Notes: a model not told the origin generated them from the letters alone. 64,000 nucleotides of DNA from Mycoplasma zalophidermidis (GCF_018913985.1 NZ_JAHMHK010000001.1:310001-374000), one strand, 5' to 3'. Counted from the stretch's first letter, positions 33,810 through 45,533 are shown. Made by a program: numbers and translations.

Positions 33810-34453
33810 TGAATGAAAAATTAGAAAAATTCGCAGAATTAATATTTGAATATAACAAAACAAAAAATATTACAGGTTTTAAAACCATTAATGATATCAA
33901 GGTAAATGGTATTGCTGATTCAATTCAGGCAATGGATGTAGCCAAAGAACTCGGATTTCAATATAATTCGGCAAAAATTGTTGATATTGGTGCAGGTGCT
34001 GGCTTCCCTTCATTACCCCATCTACTTTTAAATTGTAATTATAAGTTAACAATTATTGAAGGAATGCAAAGTCGTTGTAACTTTTTAAAAGATGTTAAGG
34101 AAAAACTTGATATTACCGATCTAGAAATTATAAATAAAAGATGCGAAGACACAAAAGCACTATCTGGTTTGTTTGATTTAGTAACTGCAAGGGCAGTATC
34201 AAGTATTAAGAATATGTATATGTTAACAAATCATTTGTTGAAAATTGGTGGATTGTTATATCTATTAAAAGGAAGAAATTATCAAAGTGAAATTGATGAA
34301 TTTTTGGCTAATTTTCCTGAAGAATCTCAAAATATTACTGTTAAAAAATATAAAAATAAATTAAAAGATGATTCATATATAGTTGTTATAACCAAGGTAA
34401 AAAATACTCCAAAAAATTGACCTTTATCTTGAAAACAAATAAAAGAATTTTAA
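33809..34453 (+). CDS. rsmG: 16S rRNA (guanine-527-N7)-methyltransferase RsmG
   Basis: 214-aa GidB-type methyltransferase acting on G527 of 16S rRNA. The SAM site VDIGAGAGFPSLPHLL is near residue 71, with ARAVSSIKNM and LLKGRNYQSEI downstream. The last 12 codons follow a TGA Trp. One-base overlap with prs indicates coupling. Confidence 0.94.
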
Positions 34454-34456
34454 ACG

Positions 34457-34482
34457 AAAAGCACAGTTGTTGCTTTTTTTTA
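34457..34482 (+). terminator. Terminator of prs-rsmG
   Basis: AAAAGCA/TGCTTTT stem with a 7-nt loop and a long T-run. Confidence 0.75.
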
Positions 34483-34569
34483 AACATTTTTAAAGTAATT
34501 TTAATAGTTTTTTCCGTTTTTTTTGTAACGAAAATAAATGTGGTTAATAAATCATGAAAGGAGAAAAAA

Positions 34570-34908
34570 ATGATAGATTTAAGAAGCCAATATTTTAATA
34601 GTTTTTTGACTAATCAGCAACGTTACAACGCGGTGAAATCTTTAGCATTATTAGATAAAGCTAATAAGAAAGCACAGTTAAAAATGACACTAAATAACCG
34701 AGTGAAAAATACGGAAATAAATAATTATTCTAAATTTGATCAAACTATTGAGATGTTAAACAAAAACAGCAAATTAATTATTGAAAATGAATTTGTTATT
34801 AAAAATCAAGATAAGGAATGATACGATATGCATTTTTCAAGAACAACATATTATAAAAAAAGAAGAAAAGCAATAGAGGAGTTTTTATATTTTTACCTTA
34901 ACGAATAA
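34570..34908 (+). CDS. MG284/MPN403-like protein, possible DNA-binding
   Basis: 112-aa soluble basic protein. AAGGAG precedes the ATG. The end, HFSRTTYYKKRRKAIEEFL, looks like the recognition part of a helix-turn-helix in sigma region 4/ArpU-like proteins (S-x-T-x-Y-K-x-R-x-A). Its size and this ending resemble the conserved MG284/MPN403 mollicute proteins of unknown role; the match is from memory. First gene of an unknown three-gene cluster. Confidence 0.6.
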
Positions 34909-34945
34909 TATACCAGTTCAAAATCAACCGGCACAAATTAATAGG

Positions 34946-36253
34946 TTGAAAATCGATCCTTATCGCTTTATTTGTAAAAAAATATCAAGTAATGATAAAT
35001 CAGAAGGACTAAATAAATATGATTTAAATTTATATTCGTATTCAACAGCTATTAGAGCTAAAGGAAATGTTCTGTTGATAAGAGGACGGGTTGAAATTAA
35101 AAGATTTTTTAAAGATGATAGATTTTATATATCATTCATATTTGCAACACCTGATTATTCCAAATATTCTAATTTGTTTGAATACAGTTTTAAAAACTTA
35201 TTAATCTCTATAAATAATAAGCCGTTGGATAATAAAAAATTGTCATTTAGAGAGACAATCTATAATTTAAAAGATGAAGATGCTAAAAAATTAGATTCAC
35301 TATTTAACTATGATAAATCATCGTTTAAGGCGAAACCCAAAGACAATATAAAAATATGTAATGTAATAATATCATCAGATTTATTGGGATTAAAATTTTC
35401 CGAATTAAATTCAATTACTGTACAAAACACTGGTTTCAAAAAAGAAATATGGGATATTAAAAAACAAAAAAACAATGTCTCTGAATATTTTATGGATGCT
35501 AAAAACAATTTTGCTGGATTCGACCTTGCAGAAAAATATCAGTTTGATTTTGGAGAATTAGATGGAGATATTTTAGGAACAAAAACGCAATATTTACACA
35601 CTGATTTAGAATTTTCTAATTTCGGAATTAAAAGAATAGTTAATTTTGCAAAGGAAAAAATTCAAAGCGATGAAAATACAGGATGAAAACAAAAAAATAA
35701 ATCTGGTTATACGTTCAAAAATTTTGATGATTATCGATTAATAATGAATATGAATCAATCTTTGTCTACTCATGGAATTAGTGAGATAGATTCAGACATA
35801 TGTAACCATATTACAAAAAAACAAATTTCATCAAAAATTTATGAGAGTATTTATTCAACAGGCACTCAAAGATCCGAATACACTTTTGGCAATCCAACAA
35901 CTTTTGATTATAAATCGGGATTAATCGTCGATTCTAAATCGTTTTCAGATGTAGGGTTATTTATCCCATATAATTTCAAAGGACAGTTAAATACGATTTA
36001 CAAATATATTTTTGATAATGGAGGTTTAGATAAAAAATCTGATTTAATTACAGTTAACATTAGCCAAAGACAGGAAGTGGTTAATCGCTTATTGGATGTG
36101 AATGATGGATTGATAAAACTTAAAATATCAAATTCTAAAACATTGTCAGGAGAACCTCAATATGAATTTGACAGCAAAGACATTGAAGAAATAATAAAAC
36201 AAAATGACATAAATATAAGCATTTTCGAACAATACAAGGACTTAAATGATTAA
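34946..36253 (+). CDS. Hypothetical protein of unknown family
   Basis: About 435 aa from the TTG at 34946, hydrophilic, without signal peptide, helices or recognised motif. The frame is open from 34877, and AGAGGAG at 34875-34881 stands exactly 7 nt before an ATT at 34889 in the same frame, so translation may really begin there (19 codons longer, starting IFTLTNNIPVQN). No ATG exists near the start. It follows the MG284-like gene and overlaps the next gene by 8 nt, so the three are probably co-translated. Confidence 0.6.
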
Positions 36254-36635
36254 AAAGAAGATTTGAATTCCTATTTTATGTGTTGCTGCAGCAGTTAGTG
36301 TTATAACTCCTATTTTTGTTTTATCAGCAAAGAAAAGTCGTTCTGTAACAGAAGAAAAAGCAAAATCGCCATTATTAAATAAAACAGAAGTGTTTCCTGA
36401 TTTAGATAAAAGCGTTGTTTACCAATTTATACGTTATGAAAAAGAAAATGTAAAATTTGATTTGTCGGTTATACCGGTTGTATTCAAAAATGTTATGAGT
36501 AATATTCAAGTTAATCCTGATCGAACAAAGTTTGGTTATGAGATAATCACGGATTCTTTAATAAAATTAAATTTTAAGGTATATTCAGGCAATGAAATTT
36601 ATACTAAATGTTATACATTAAAAGCAGATATGTAA
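36246..36635 (+). CDS. Hypothetical membrane-anchored protein
   Basis: 129 aa, family not recognised. An N-terminal helix at about residues 6-27 (a TGA Trp at residue 7) follows MIKKK, so it is anchored with the C-terminal domain outside, or is exported. The rest is Lys/Val-rich beta-like sequence. The ATG lies within the end of the previous gene. No lipobox Cys after the helix. Confidence 0.6.
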
Positions 36636-36673
36636 ATTCTTAAAAATACTGCTTGTTTATATATAATTTCTAT

Positions 36674-37492
36674 ATGTTAAACAAAAAACCAAAACTTATT
36701 TTTATAGATTTAGACGGTACAAGTTTAGATTACAAACGAAAATTATTAAGCACCGAAAATATTGATACTATAAATTCACTTTCAAAGAAAGGCATTAAAA
36801 CTGTTGTTTCTACAGGTAGGGGTATAAATAAAAAAACAATAACTATACTAGAACAGCTTGATTCAACAGATAATTTTATAGCATGAAATGGTGCGAAAGT
36901 AATTTTCGACGGTGAAGAAATATTTTCAGCATCAATAAATAGAGAGATACTTTTTGAACTTAAGAAGTTGATAATAAAATATAACATGAGCGTTGTTGTT
37001 AACTCGAATTTCAGAAAGTTAACTTATACAAACAATTATTTACTTAAGTTGATTGTAAAATTAAAAAAAGGTGTTTCTAACAAACTTAACGAATTTAATA
37101 TTGATATGACTATATTTAAGTTGATTATTTGATCGCCGAAAAAGAAAAATATGAATAATTTTTATAATGATATTCAAAACAAATTTAAAACTAAACTTAA
37201 TATCGTAGAAGCTAGAAATTACAACAAATTCATTGAAGTCACAGACATCGGTGCTTCAAAAGGTAAGGCTGAATTATTATTTGCACAAAAATATGGTGTT
37301 GATATTGATTTGTGTGTTCATATTGGTGACACAATGAATGACGCCTCAGCAGCCGAATATTTTAAAAATGTTATTGCTATGAAAAATGCAACAAAAGATT
37401 TCAAAAAGATTGCATCTCAAGTTTCACCTTTTTCATATAAAAGAGGTGGCCTAGCAAAAACCCTTAAACATTTCATAATAAATGCAAAATAA
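36674..37492 (+). CDS. Cof-type HAD-IIB family phosphatase
   Basis: 272 aa, third HAD-IIB phosphatase of the window. Motif I FIDLDGTSLDY is near residues 10-20, motif II STGRG, motif IV HIGDTMNDA near 215-223. TATAAT (36661-36666) is 7 nt before the ATG at 36674 without a ribosome binding site. The cap domain is clearly diverged from the other two copies. The substrate is unknown. Confidence 0.85.
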
Positions 37493-37514
37493 AAATTCAG
37501 AAAACTGAATTTTT
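37491..37514. terminator. Bidirectional terminator between HAD gene and rlmD
   Basis: Perfect AAAAATTCAG/CTGAATTTTT stem with loop AAAA, overlapping both stop codons. Confidence 0.88.
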
Positions 37515-38832
37515 ATTTTCTAATAAGCACTCCAACACATTCAATGTGGTGAGTTTGACTAAACATATCACATGGTCTAAGATAAATTAATTTGTAACCA
37601 TTATTTTGTAAATAATCAATATCTCTACACATTGTATGGACATTGCACGATATATATCCTATTTTTTCTGGATTAATTTTTATAATTGTTTCTAAAAATT
37701 GAGTGCTAATGCCTGAACGAGGAGGGTCAACAATAATAACATTAGGATTCTTTTTAATTTTAAAAATTGTTTTATTAACATCTCCGTAGTAAAATACTGC
37801 GTTTTTAATGTTGTTTAGTTTAGCATTATCACGTGCATTCATCACCGCTTCATTAATTATTTCTAATCCGTAGACTGTTTTCACAAAAGAAGCAATTTTT
37901 AAAGCTATTGTACCAACACCTGAATAAGCATCAACAACAATATCATTATTGTTTAGTCCAAGGTTATTTATTAGTAGGTTATAAAGATTATTTGTTTGTG
38001 CTGAATTAATTTGGAAGAAGCTGTTTCATTCCAAGTTGAATGAGAGATTATCAATTTTGTCCAAAATACTCGTTTTTCTATTGAATAAAGCAAAATATTT
38101 ATGGTTATTTTTGCTTTCAATATTAATAATTATATTTACTATTCAATTAAATTCATTAGTTATATCAGTTAATAACTGATTATCAATTTTGAGCATTTTG
38201 TTTGCATTGATAATAATTAAACCTTCATCACTTGATTCAGAATATCTAAATGTAAAACTGTTAATATTATTGGTTGAATTCTTAAGTGATAAATAATTAT
38301 TTATGTTGTTGTTCAATCATAGAATTGCCTCGTTTAATTTTGGATGAGCCAAGTCATATGATGTCTGTTCAATAAGGTAATGTGTGTTTTTTTCAAAAAG
38401 ACCTATAACAATTTTGCTATTTATTTCATCGCAAAACACTGTTATTTTATTTCGGTATCCTCATGGCTTTGGATTAGGTAAAATTTCTGTCACATTCTCA
38501 AAGTGGATGTTTCTACCAAATAAATATTTAACAAAGTTTTCTTTAAATAAAAGTTGTTCCTTATAAGATAGCATTGCGATTGGTGTTGAACCTGATTCCA
38601 TTAATTTTTCGTTATCTAGTTTAATACGTTTAGGTGAAACATTAATATGTTTTAAAACTTTAGCAAATGCAAACCTGGTGTTAGCTTTTTTGACGATGAT
38701 GTTAGCAGTTTCATCAACTAGTAAATTTTCAACAAATATAGAATAGTCATTTACCTTAACTACTCCCATCCCTTCATAAGAAAGCATTATTGCCTTTACA
38801 TTTTCTAAAATTTCGCCTGGTTTTAATTTCAT
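37513..38832 (-). CDS. rlmD: 23S rRNA (uracil-1939-C5)-methyltransferase RlmD (TrmA family)
   Basis: 439-aa class I methyltransferase making m5U in 23S rRNA. Order: N-terminal TRAM-like RNA-binding domain, DAYSGVGTIALKIA for SAM binding, VDPPRSGIS, catalytic Cys in YISCNVHT, and the proton-abstracting Glu in HHIECV. Several TGA Trp codons in the centre. The Fe-S cysteine cluster of enteric RlmD is absent. The ATG at 38832 has no ribosome binding site and an AT-rich -10-like box 6 nt upstream. Confidence 0.9.
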
Positions 38833-38841
38833 ATGATAATT

Positions 38842-39016
38842 TTAATATAAAAAATGGCATTACGCCAATTTTTATAGATTAACATATAAGATAAGTAAAG
38901 TAAATAAGCATCACGCATAAGGCTTATTCTATTATTATATTGGAAGGGAGTTTATATACTCTTAAGCAACGAATCCTATGGACTTCGTAATCGTTCACAT
39001 TGGGAACGCATCAAGG
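38842..39016 (-). ncRNA. Candidate structured small RNA
   Basis: In the 318-bp gap between rlmD and lysS the minus strand has TTGTAA and TATAAT at about 16-bp spacing (TATAAT at 39017-39022), then a GC-richer stretch with nested hairpins: GTTC/GAAC, ACGAA-TCC/GGA-TTCGT, and AATAAGC/GCTTATT. It ends in TGGC/GCCA followed by T6 at 38842-38865. No open frame is present. It could instead be the leader of rlmD, but rlmD appears to have its own leaderless start. No known RNA family is recognised. Confidence 0.45.
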
Positions 39017-39150
39017 TTATTATACATATAAATCAAATTTTACAATAAAAATTTTATAAAAATCCATGAACTGTTATTAATACTTAATATAAAATCAAGT
39101 TTTTAATGTAAAATTAATATTAAATTATGCATAGATTTTAAGGAGTAATT

Positions 39151-40617
<1,467 letters not shown>

Positions 40618-40618
40618 T

Positions 40619-40643
40619 AAAAAGTGGCCAGTCCACTTTTTTT
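40619..40643. terminator. Bidirectional terminator between lysS and dnaI
   Basis: AAAAAGTGG/CCACTTTTT stem with loop CCAGT. Confidence 0.9.
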
Positions 40644-40672
40644 ATTTACACGTTTTTCAATAATATTTTAAA

Positions 40673-41548
40673 TTAATCAATTTCAAATGGCAGTGTTATT
40701 GATTCTATTTTGTGAATTAACGCGTTTGCCTTATGAGCTTCTGATTTTAATGATCTATGATTAATGTAATAATAATTAAGTTTTTCATAACTCATCGCTG
40801 AAAGAAAATTGGTATTTTTATTTAAATTGATTCGATGTGTAATAATGTCATTCAATATCTCAAAAACAAATCAAGCATTCGGTGATTCGCCACCCAAATC
40901 GTCTATAATAAGAGCATCTACATCTTTTAATTTTTGGATTATTTCCGTACCTTCATGTCTATTATTATCAAAGCTAGATTTTAAATAGTTGAACAATGCC
41001 TGTGTGGTCATATAAACAGTAGTTATGCCCGATTTAGCTCATTCAGTTGCAATCGCTTGTGCAAATTGTGTTTTGCTAGTGCTATATTTCCCATGCACAT
41101 AAAATCCTTTAAAAGAAATATTTGATTTATTTAACAAATATTCCTTGATCATGTTACAACGCAATTCTAATTCAATTTTAGATCTTGAATTTATTATCAT
41201 TCTTTGAGTAGTTAATTTTGTATTAACGGGAAAAATATCCGTTAATCATAAATTATTATTTATATTAATTAACTTTCTAAATTCATTATCAGCAGGTTGT
41301 TTTGAAAAGACTAATATACCTTTATTATTTCGTTTCAATGAATAAATAAATGGTGTGAAGTTAGGATTTTCAATCGAGTCTTTTATCGCTAAAATTTCAG
41401 GCAAAAATTCAAATAATTCTTCTCATGTAACTTTATTTTCTGCTAACATTGATTTTAATTTGACACATTTTTCGATTGATTTAAGAATTTTAGCTTTATA
41501 CTCGTCATTATTTTCTATAAAAACTTTATTATTGATGGAATAATTCAT
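40673..41548 (-). CDS. dnaI: Helicase loader DnaI-like ATPase
   Basis: 291 aa AAA+ protein that would load the replicative helicase. The P-loop at residues 153-160 reads GKYSTSKT, so the two inner glycines of GxxGxGKT are serines. Walker B ALIIDDLGGE and the ESPNAW segment are typical of DnaC/DnaI. The N-terminal 140 residues match the helicase-binding region only loosely. It starts 2 nt after the stop of the dnaB-like gene, so both form one operon. TGA Trp codons hide the full frame. Confidence 0.8.
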
Positions 41549-41550
41549 TG

Positions 41551-42525
41551 TTATAATCCTCCATCCATAATATTTTCCTCTTTAGTTACATTACTTAAAT
41601 ATGTAGCTTTATATAAGTCCTTCTTAGTCACTACAACATTATTTTTCATTTTAATTAATGCATCTAAATAGTTTTCTAGAGGCTCGAATGAAAATATTTC
41701 TTTACGAATTAAATCTTTAATTATTTTATTAACGTATTGATAGTTAATTTTTCCATTAACTTCGTTCGCGTAGAAAAATATTAAATTAATGCAAGGGTCT
41801 GAAAAACCACAACTACGTGAATCTTTTATTAAATCAATTATCTTAGTGGTAGCTATTTGACCTTGAATTTGGCCGAAAAATACTCTTGAATCAGTTTTAA
41901 GGATAGCCTCATAAATATTTGGAAATTCAAATGTATTTAAATCTATTTTTTCTTGTACACCTATGTTTATTTCTTTTGTGTCTAAGTCTTGTGTATTAAC
42001 ATCAATTGAATTATCATTAATTAATGAATAATCTTCACTTTCATTGAAAACATCTTGATAACCAGCGGAAACTTCAAGCAAATATTTAGCTTTTGATAGA
42101 TAATGGTTTCTATCTTTCCCTATCAAACGTTCGAAGTTTTGTTTACCAATAATATTTAATAATTTATTAGCTAAGATTAAGTTTAGTTTAAACCCTTTTC
42201 TATCAAGTGGTTTTTCAATTACAAAAAGAGTTTTTCTATTAAATTCATCAATGAAAGTGGAAAGTAAAGAAACTGATTCAAGCATTATTCTCGCGTCATT
42301 TAAAGCTTTTAAATCGATTTTTAACATATACGTAATGCTATCGTAATCGTGAAATCCGACCTCGTTAGTTTCGTTGATAGCTAAATCTCTAAAATATTCA
42401 TATAACAGAATCGCATTTGGTCCCAAAATAGGTGCATAAAATTTACGCAAGTTTTTTAAATCTTCACCTGCGATTATCGAAGAATTTTCGACTGTAAAAT
42501 ATGGATAAATTATATTTTTTAACAC
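41551..42525 (-). CDS. dnaB: Replication initiation protein DnaB (DnaB/DnaD domain, Gram-positive type)
   Basis: 324-aa primosome protein. N-terminal winged helix-like segment starts YPYFTVENSS; a Lys/Asp-rich linker at about 165-195 precedes the C-terminal DnaB_2/DnaD-like domain (IKDSRSCGFSDPCINLIFFYANE). GTG start at 42525 with AGAGGTG upstream. The pairing with a DnaI-like loader matches Firmicute dnaB-dnaI order. Confidence 0.8.
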   Translation of the reverse strand: MLKNIIYPYFTVENSSIIAGEDLKNLRKFYAPILGPNAILLYEYFRDLAINETNEVGFHDYDSITYMLKIDLKALNDARIMLESVSLLSTFIDEFNRKTLFVIEKPLDRKGFKLNLILANKLLNIIGKQNFERLIGKDRNHYLSKAKYLLEVSAGYQDVFNESEDYSLINDNSIDVNTQDLDTKEINIGVQEKIDLNTFEFPNIYEAILKTDSRVFFGQIQGQIATTKIIDLIKDSRSCGFSDPCINLIFFYANEVNGKINYQYVNKIIKDLIRKEIFSFEPLENYLDALIKMKNNVVVTKKDLYKATYLSNVTKEENIMDGGL

Positions 42526-42540
42526 GTTGCACCTCTCATA

Positions 42541-42563
42541 AAAATTAACCCGATTTTTGGGTT
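42541..42563 (-). terminator. Weak terminator/attenuator between coaE and dnaB
   Basis: AACCC/GGGTT stem with a 7-nt loop followed on the minus strand by AATTTTT, 16-20 nt before the dnaB start. Short stem; partial read-through into dnaB is likely. Confidence 0.5.
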
Positions 42564-42575
42564 GGTAACAACATT

Positions 42576-43148
42576 TTATTTTATTAGAGAAAGTATTTCA
42601 AAAATTTTTTTATTTTGTTGTGTGGAATCGAAGTTTCACATATAGATATCCACAATTGGTTTCTTACCAAAAAGTGATTTTATAGCCTTTTTTGGGTTAT
42701 TTTTTCCATCTAATTGTTTTAGAGTTAAGTTATCCACATTTCTTTTTTGTAAATTTTTTTGACGTTTTTGTTCATTTGTTGATAAGCATAAAATCAAAGA
42801 AAACAAAGTCAAAAAATTACAATTTTTATTAACAAGAACTGGTATTTCAACAATTAGAAATTTCCCATTTTTTAATGCTTCAAAAATTTTTGGAAATATG
42901 ATTTTTTCCAATTTATCTATATTTCTTTTATCTTGGTCTAATCATCAAAGAATTTTTGATTTAGAAACACCTTTTTCATCAAGCAAGAAATCACCTATTT
43001 TTTCTTTAATTTCATGGTAAAAAATCCCATTTTTTAGGTAATTTTTTGCAATAAATTCATCACAATAGAAAATTCTTTCTTGATCTATATCTAAATTTTT
43101 GAGAAAAGTAGTTTTTCCCACACCAATTTTTCCTATGACTGCAATCAT
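42576..43148 (-). CDS. coaE: Dephospho-CoA kinase
   Basis: 190 aa; last step of CoA synthesis. The P-loop GKIGVGKTT is at residues 6-14, the CDEFIAKNYL segment corresponds to the family D-x-h motif, and the C-terminal lid is Lys-rich (RQKNLQKRN). The start overlaps the YigZ-family stop by one base. The stop at 42576 lies beyond several TGA Trp codons. Confidence 0.88.
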
Positions 43149-43516
43149 TAAACACCTTCTCTATATTTTTGCAGAGCAAGATTAGCACTTTTAATATATG
43201 CACGAACCAAACCTCCGGCACCAAGTTTAACTCCACCAAAATATCTAATTACAAAAATAACAAGATTTTCCATTTTAGTTTTAATCAATAAATCACGAAT
43301 GGGTCTACCGGCAGTCCCGTTTGGTTCTCTGTCATCATCGAAGCCTGCATTTATAACCCCATTATCAATAAAAAGATACCCATAACAAATATGAGTAGAT
43401 TTTTTATGTTCATCCTTTAACTCTTTTAAATGATTTTTAATTTCGTCTTTTGAGTTGATCGGTATACAAATGCTATAGAACCGCGATTTTTTAACTTCGT
43501 AATTGATTAATTCCAT
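43148..43516 (-). CDS. YigZ/IMPACT family protein
   Basis: 122 aa, the N-terminal (UPF0029) domain only; the usual C-terminal ferredoxin-like domain is missing. Hallmark DDREPNGTAGRPI and RYFGGVKLGAGGLVRAY are intact. Family members bind nucleic acid or ribosome-associated factors; the role is unclear. TATAAT is 6 nt before the ATG, without ribosome binding site. Coupled to coaE. Confidence 0.9.
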   Translation of the reverse strand: MELINYEVKKSRFYSICIPINSKDEIKNHLKELKDEHKKSTHICYGYLFIDNGVINAGFDDDREPNGTAGRPIRDLLIKTKMENLVIFVIRYFGGVKLGAGGLVRAYIKSANLALQKYREGV

Positions 43517-43577
43517 ACATAAATTATATTTATATAATTGAATTGGTTATTATTTTTTAAAAAAAGTATAAAAAAAA

Positions 43578-43654
43578 TGGGGCGAATGAAGGGATTCGAA
43601 CCCTCGCATGACGGGACCACAACCCGCTGTGTTAACCACTTCACCACATTCGCC
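43578..43654 (-). tRNA. tRNA-His (GUG)
   Basis: 77 nt including CCA, with acceptor GCGAATG/CATTCGC plus the extra G at -1 opposite C73 that marks tRNA-His. Anticodon loop TTGTGGT gives GTG. Confidence 0.95.
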
Positions 43655-43861
43655 ATTTGCAATAACATTATAATAAAAAAAATAAAAAAAAGTAATAAAA
43701 GATAAAAATGTCGAAATTATTCATTTTAAACCGTACTTTTAGATTAATATTTACAAAAATACACATTTTCGTGTAGTTTTAACCAAGTTTAGATAACCAT
43801 AAATCTATTATAATTAATATTAAGTGCTATAATTAAGACATCCTATAAAGAAAGGAATAAT

Positions 43862-44311
43862 ATGAGCTCAGTAAATTTAAAGAAATTTTTTGTTTATGAG
43901 GATAAATCAAAAGATACTCAAATTTTTACTCTTGAAAACGCTTTAACTGGCGAGTGTATTAGTTTTGAATCGCTATCAGATCTATACGAAACACTAGTTG
44001 CGCAATCTCAAGATCAAGATGCAAGAACTTGAATATTTAAAAACAAAAAAACTATTGGTAGTCTATCAAAAGAAGAATTTAAACTAGTTTTAGATGATTT
44101 AGACAAGGTTAACGTGCCTGTAAAAGATTCATTAACATATATTATTGAAAAAGATCTTTTAAATAAAGACCACGAATTAGTTTTTGTTGATCCTAGACAA
44201 AAAAGAATTTATACTTTATTAAGTTTTGCAATTATATTGCTAATTGTTGCTATTGTTTTGGCAGCTTTAACAATTACTGGTATTTTTGATTTTACAAATA
44301 CCGCTAAATAA
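43862..44311 (+). CDS. Hypothetical tail-anchored membrane protein
   Basis: 149 aa. A cytoplasmic acidic domain (residues 1-115, starting MSSVNLKKFFVYEDK) is followed by one helix at about 119-141 and a short outside tail. No signal peptide. AAAGGAA precedes the ATG. A TGA Trp occurs at residue 57. Not recognised as a known family. It precedes a second tail-anchored protein with a similar plan. Confidence 0.65.
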
Positions 44312-44327
44312 AGTAACTAACTATTAT

Positions 44328-44359
44328 TAAATGATTGTTCGGGCCCGAACAATCATTTA
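44328..44359. terminator. 32-bp perfect palindrome (hairpin without loop)
   Basis: AAATGATTGTTCGGG is followed directly by its complement CCCGAACAATCATTT, with one further pair outside. It lies 17 nt after a stop codon and is followed by TTATTTTC. It is probably a strong terminator; the GGGCCC centre is exceptionally GC-rich here. A protein-binding site is the alternative. Confidence 0.75.
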
Positions 44360-44563
44360 TTTTCTTAAAATACACGTTACAGAATTGAAACCGTAAAATT
44401 ATCAATATTTCGTACTGAGGGTTAACGAAAATACAAATTTCCCGCAAAAACGTGCGTATTTCAATAAAAATTCAATTAAAAACGGAAAAAAATCAATAAA
44501 TATATAATAAATTTATTATATTTGGTATTATTTATATATATATTTAACATGAAGGGAAATATT

Positions 44564-45379
44564 ATGTCAACACAAGAAACAAAAAAACCAAAATTGAATA
44601 GATTTTATCTATCAGAAAAATACGATGAAAATAGAAATATTTCATTCAATTTAAAAAGAGCAAAAGTAGATGAACTGATAAACTTCAAGACCTTTAAAGA
44701 AGGGGTTAATGAATTCAACAGAATTGCGTTTACATTGGAAGGAAATTCAAGAGTATGATTCCACAAGGATGGTGCATTTAGAGGTTCTGCAACTCCTGAA
44801 AAAACAGCTATTATGATTGAGAGGGTAACTCAAGAAAATGTTAAAGATGAAGATGCAATTGAATTCATTAATAGAGAAAAACTTATTGATGTTACACCTG
44901 TTAAAACTAAAAAAGTTGAACCAAAACCCGAACCAAAACCCGAACCGGTTGTTGAACCAAAACCCGAACCTAAGGTTCAAAAACCAACAGTAGACCTAAA
45001 TAAAGAAGTTAATGAGTTAACAGTTTACATCGAAGAAAAAGAAACTAAATTACCATCTGAGGTTTCACTTGATGATGTTAAAGCGGAAACAAAATACGAA
45101 TTTGTTCCAACATCAGTTAAATGAACAGATGATTCAGTTGTAGTAACTTATTTATTACGTGAGGGAGATTCTGAATCTAGTGAAGTAACAAGTGTTATTA
45201 GAGGTTTTAAAGCTAAACCTGCTCAAATGCGTACAATATACAGACATTTTGTTGAAAGAACTCAATGATCTAAAATTACATATTGACTATTATCAGTTGT
45301 GTTTGTAATCGCGATTTTATGCATTATCGTGTTGGTTTTACACGCTTATGGACTAATCAGTATTCCTTGATCTAAATAA
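44564..45379 (+). CDS. Hypothetical tail-anchored membrane protein with EPKP repeats
   Basis: 271 aa. A soluble N-terminal domain (1-115), a Pro-rich hinge of EPKP units at about 118-141, a second soluble domain (150-235), and a C-terminal helix at about 242-263. No signal peptide, so both domains are probably cytoplasmic. AAGGGA precedes the ATG; in-frame codons upstream from 44522 have no better signal. Three TGA Trp codons. Not recognised; the hinge suggests a spacer between two domains. Confidence 0.65.
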
Positions 45380-45425
45380 TAATTAATTGCAGCTAGTCTG
45401 CAATTTTATATTTTAGATAGAGTCA

Positions 45426-45533
45426 ATGAATAAATTTATTTGAGCAACCTTGTTTTTATCTGTTTCGACTGTAATTATTGTAATGTTGTCGATTCTTTAT
45501 AGAACGGGGCTAGTGAATATTGGTCTATGATAA
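45426..45533 (+). CDS. Small membrane protein (35 aa)
   Basis: A short frame ending LVNIGLW then TAA, one helix with a TGA Trp near residue 6. It resembles the last 35 residues of the preceding gene (WATLFLSV...ILYRTGLVNIGLW against WLLSVVFV...VLHAYGLISIPW), so it may be a duplicated tail. No strong ribosome binding site. Could be a real microprotein or a remnant. Confidence 0.35.

Noticed and set aside
39060-39150. T-box riboswitch before lysS
   Set aside because: No T-box sequence (TGGNACC-type) or antiterminator/terminator pair is present; the plus-strand region is short and AT-rich.
40673-42525. Replication origin near dnaB-dnaI
   Set aside because: No cluster of DnaA boxes is visible and dnaA/dnaN are absent.
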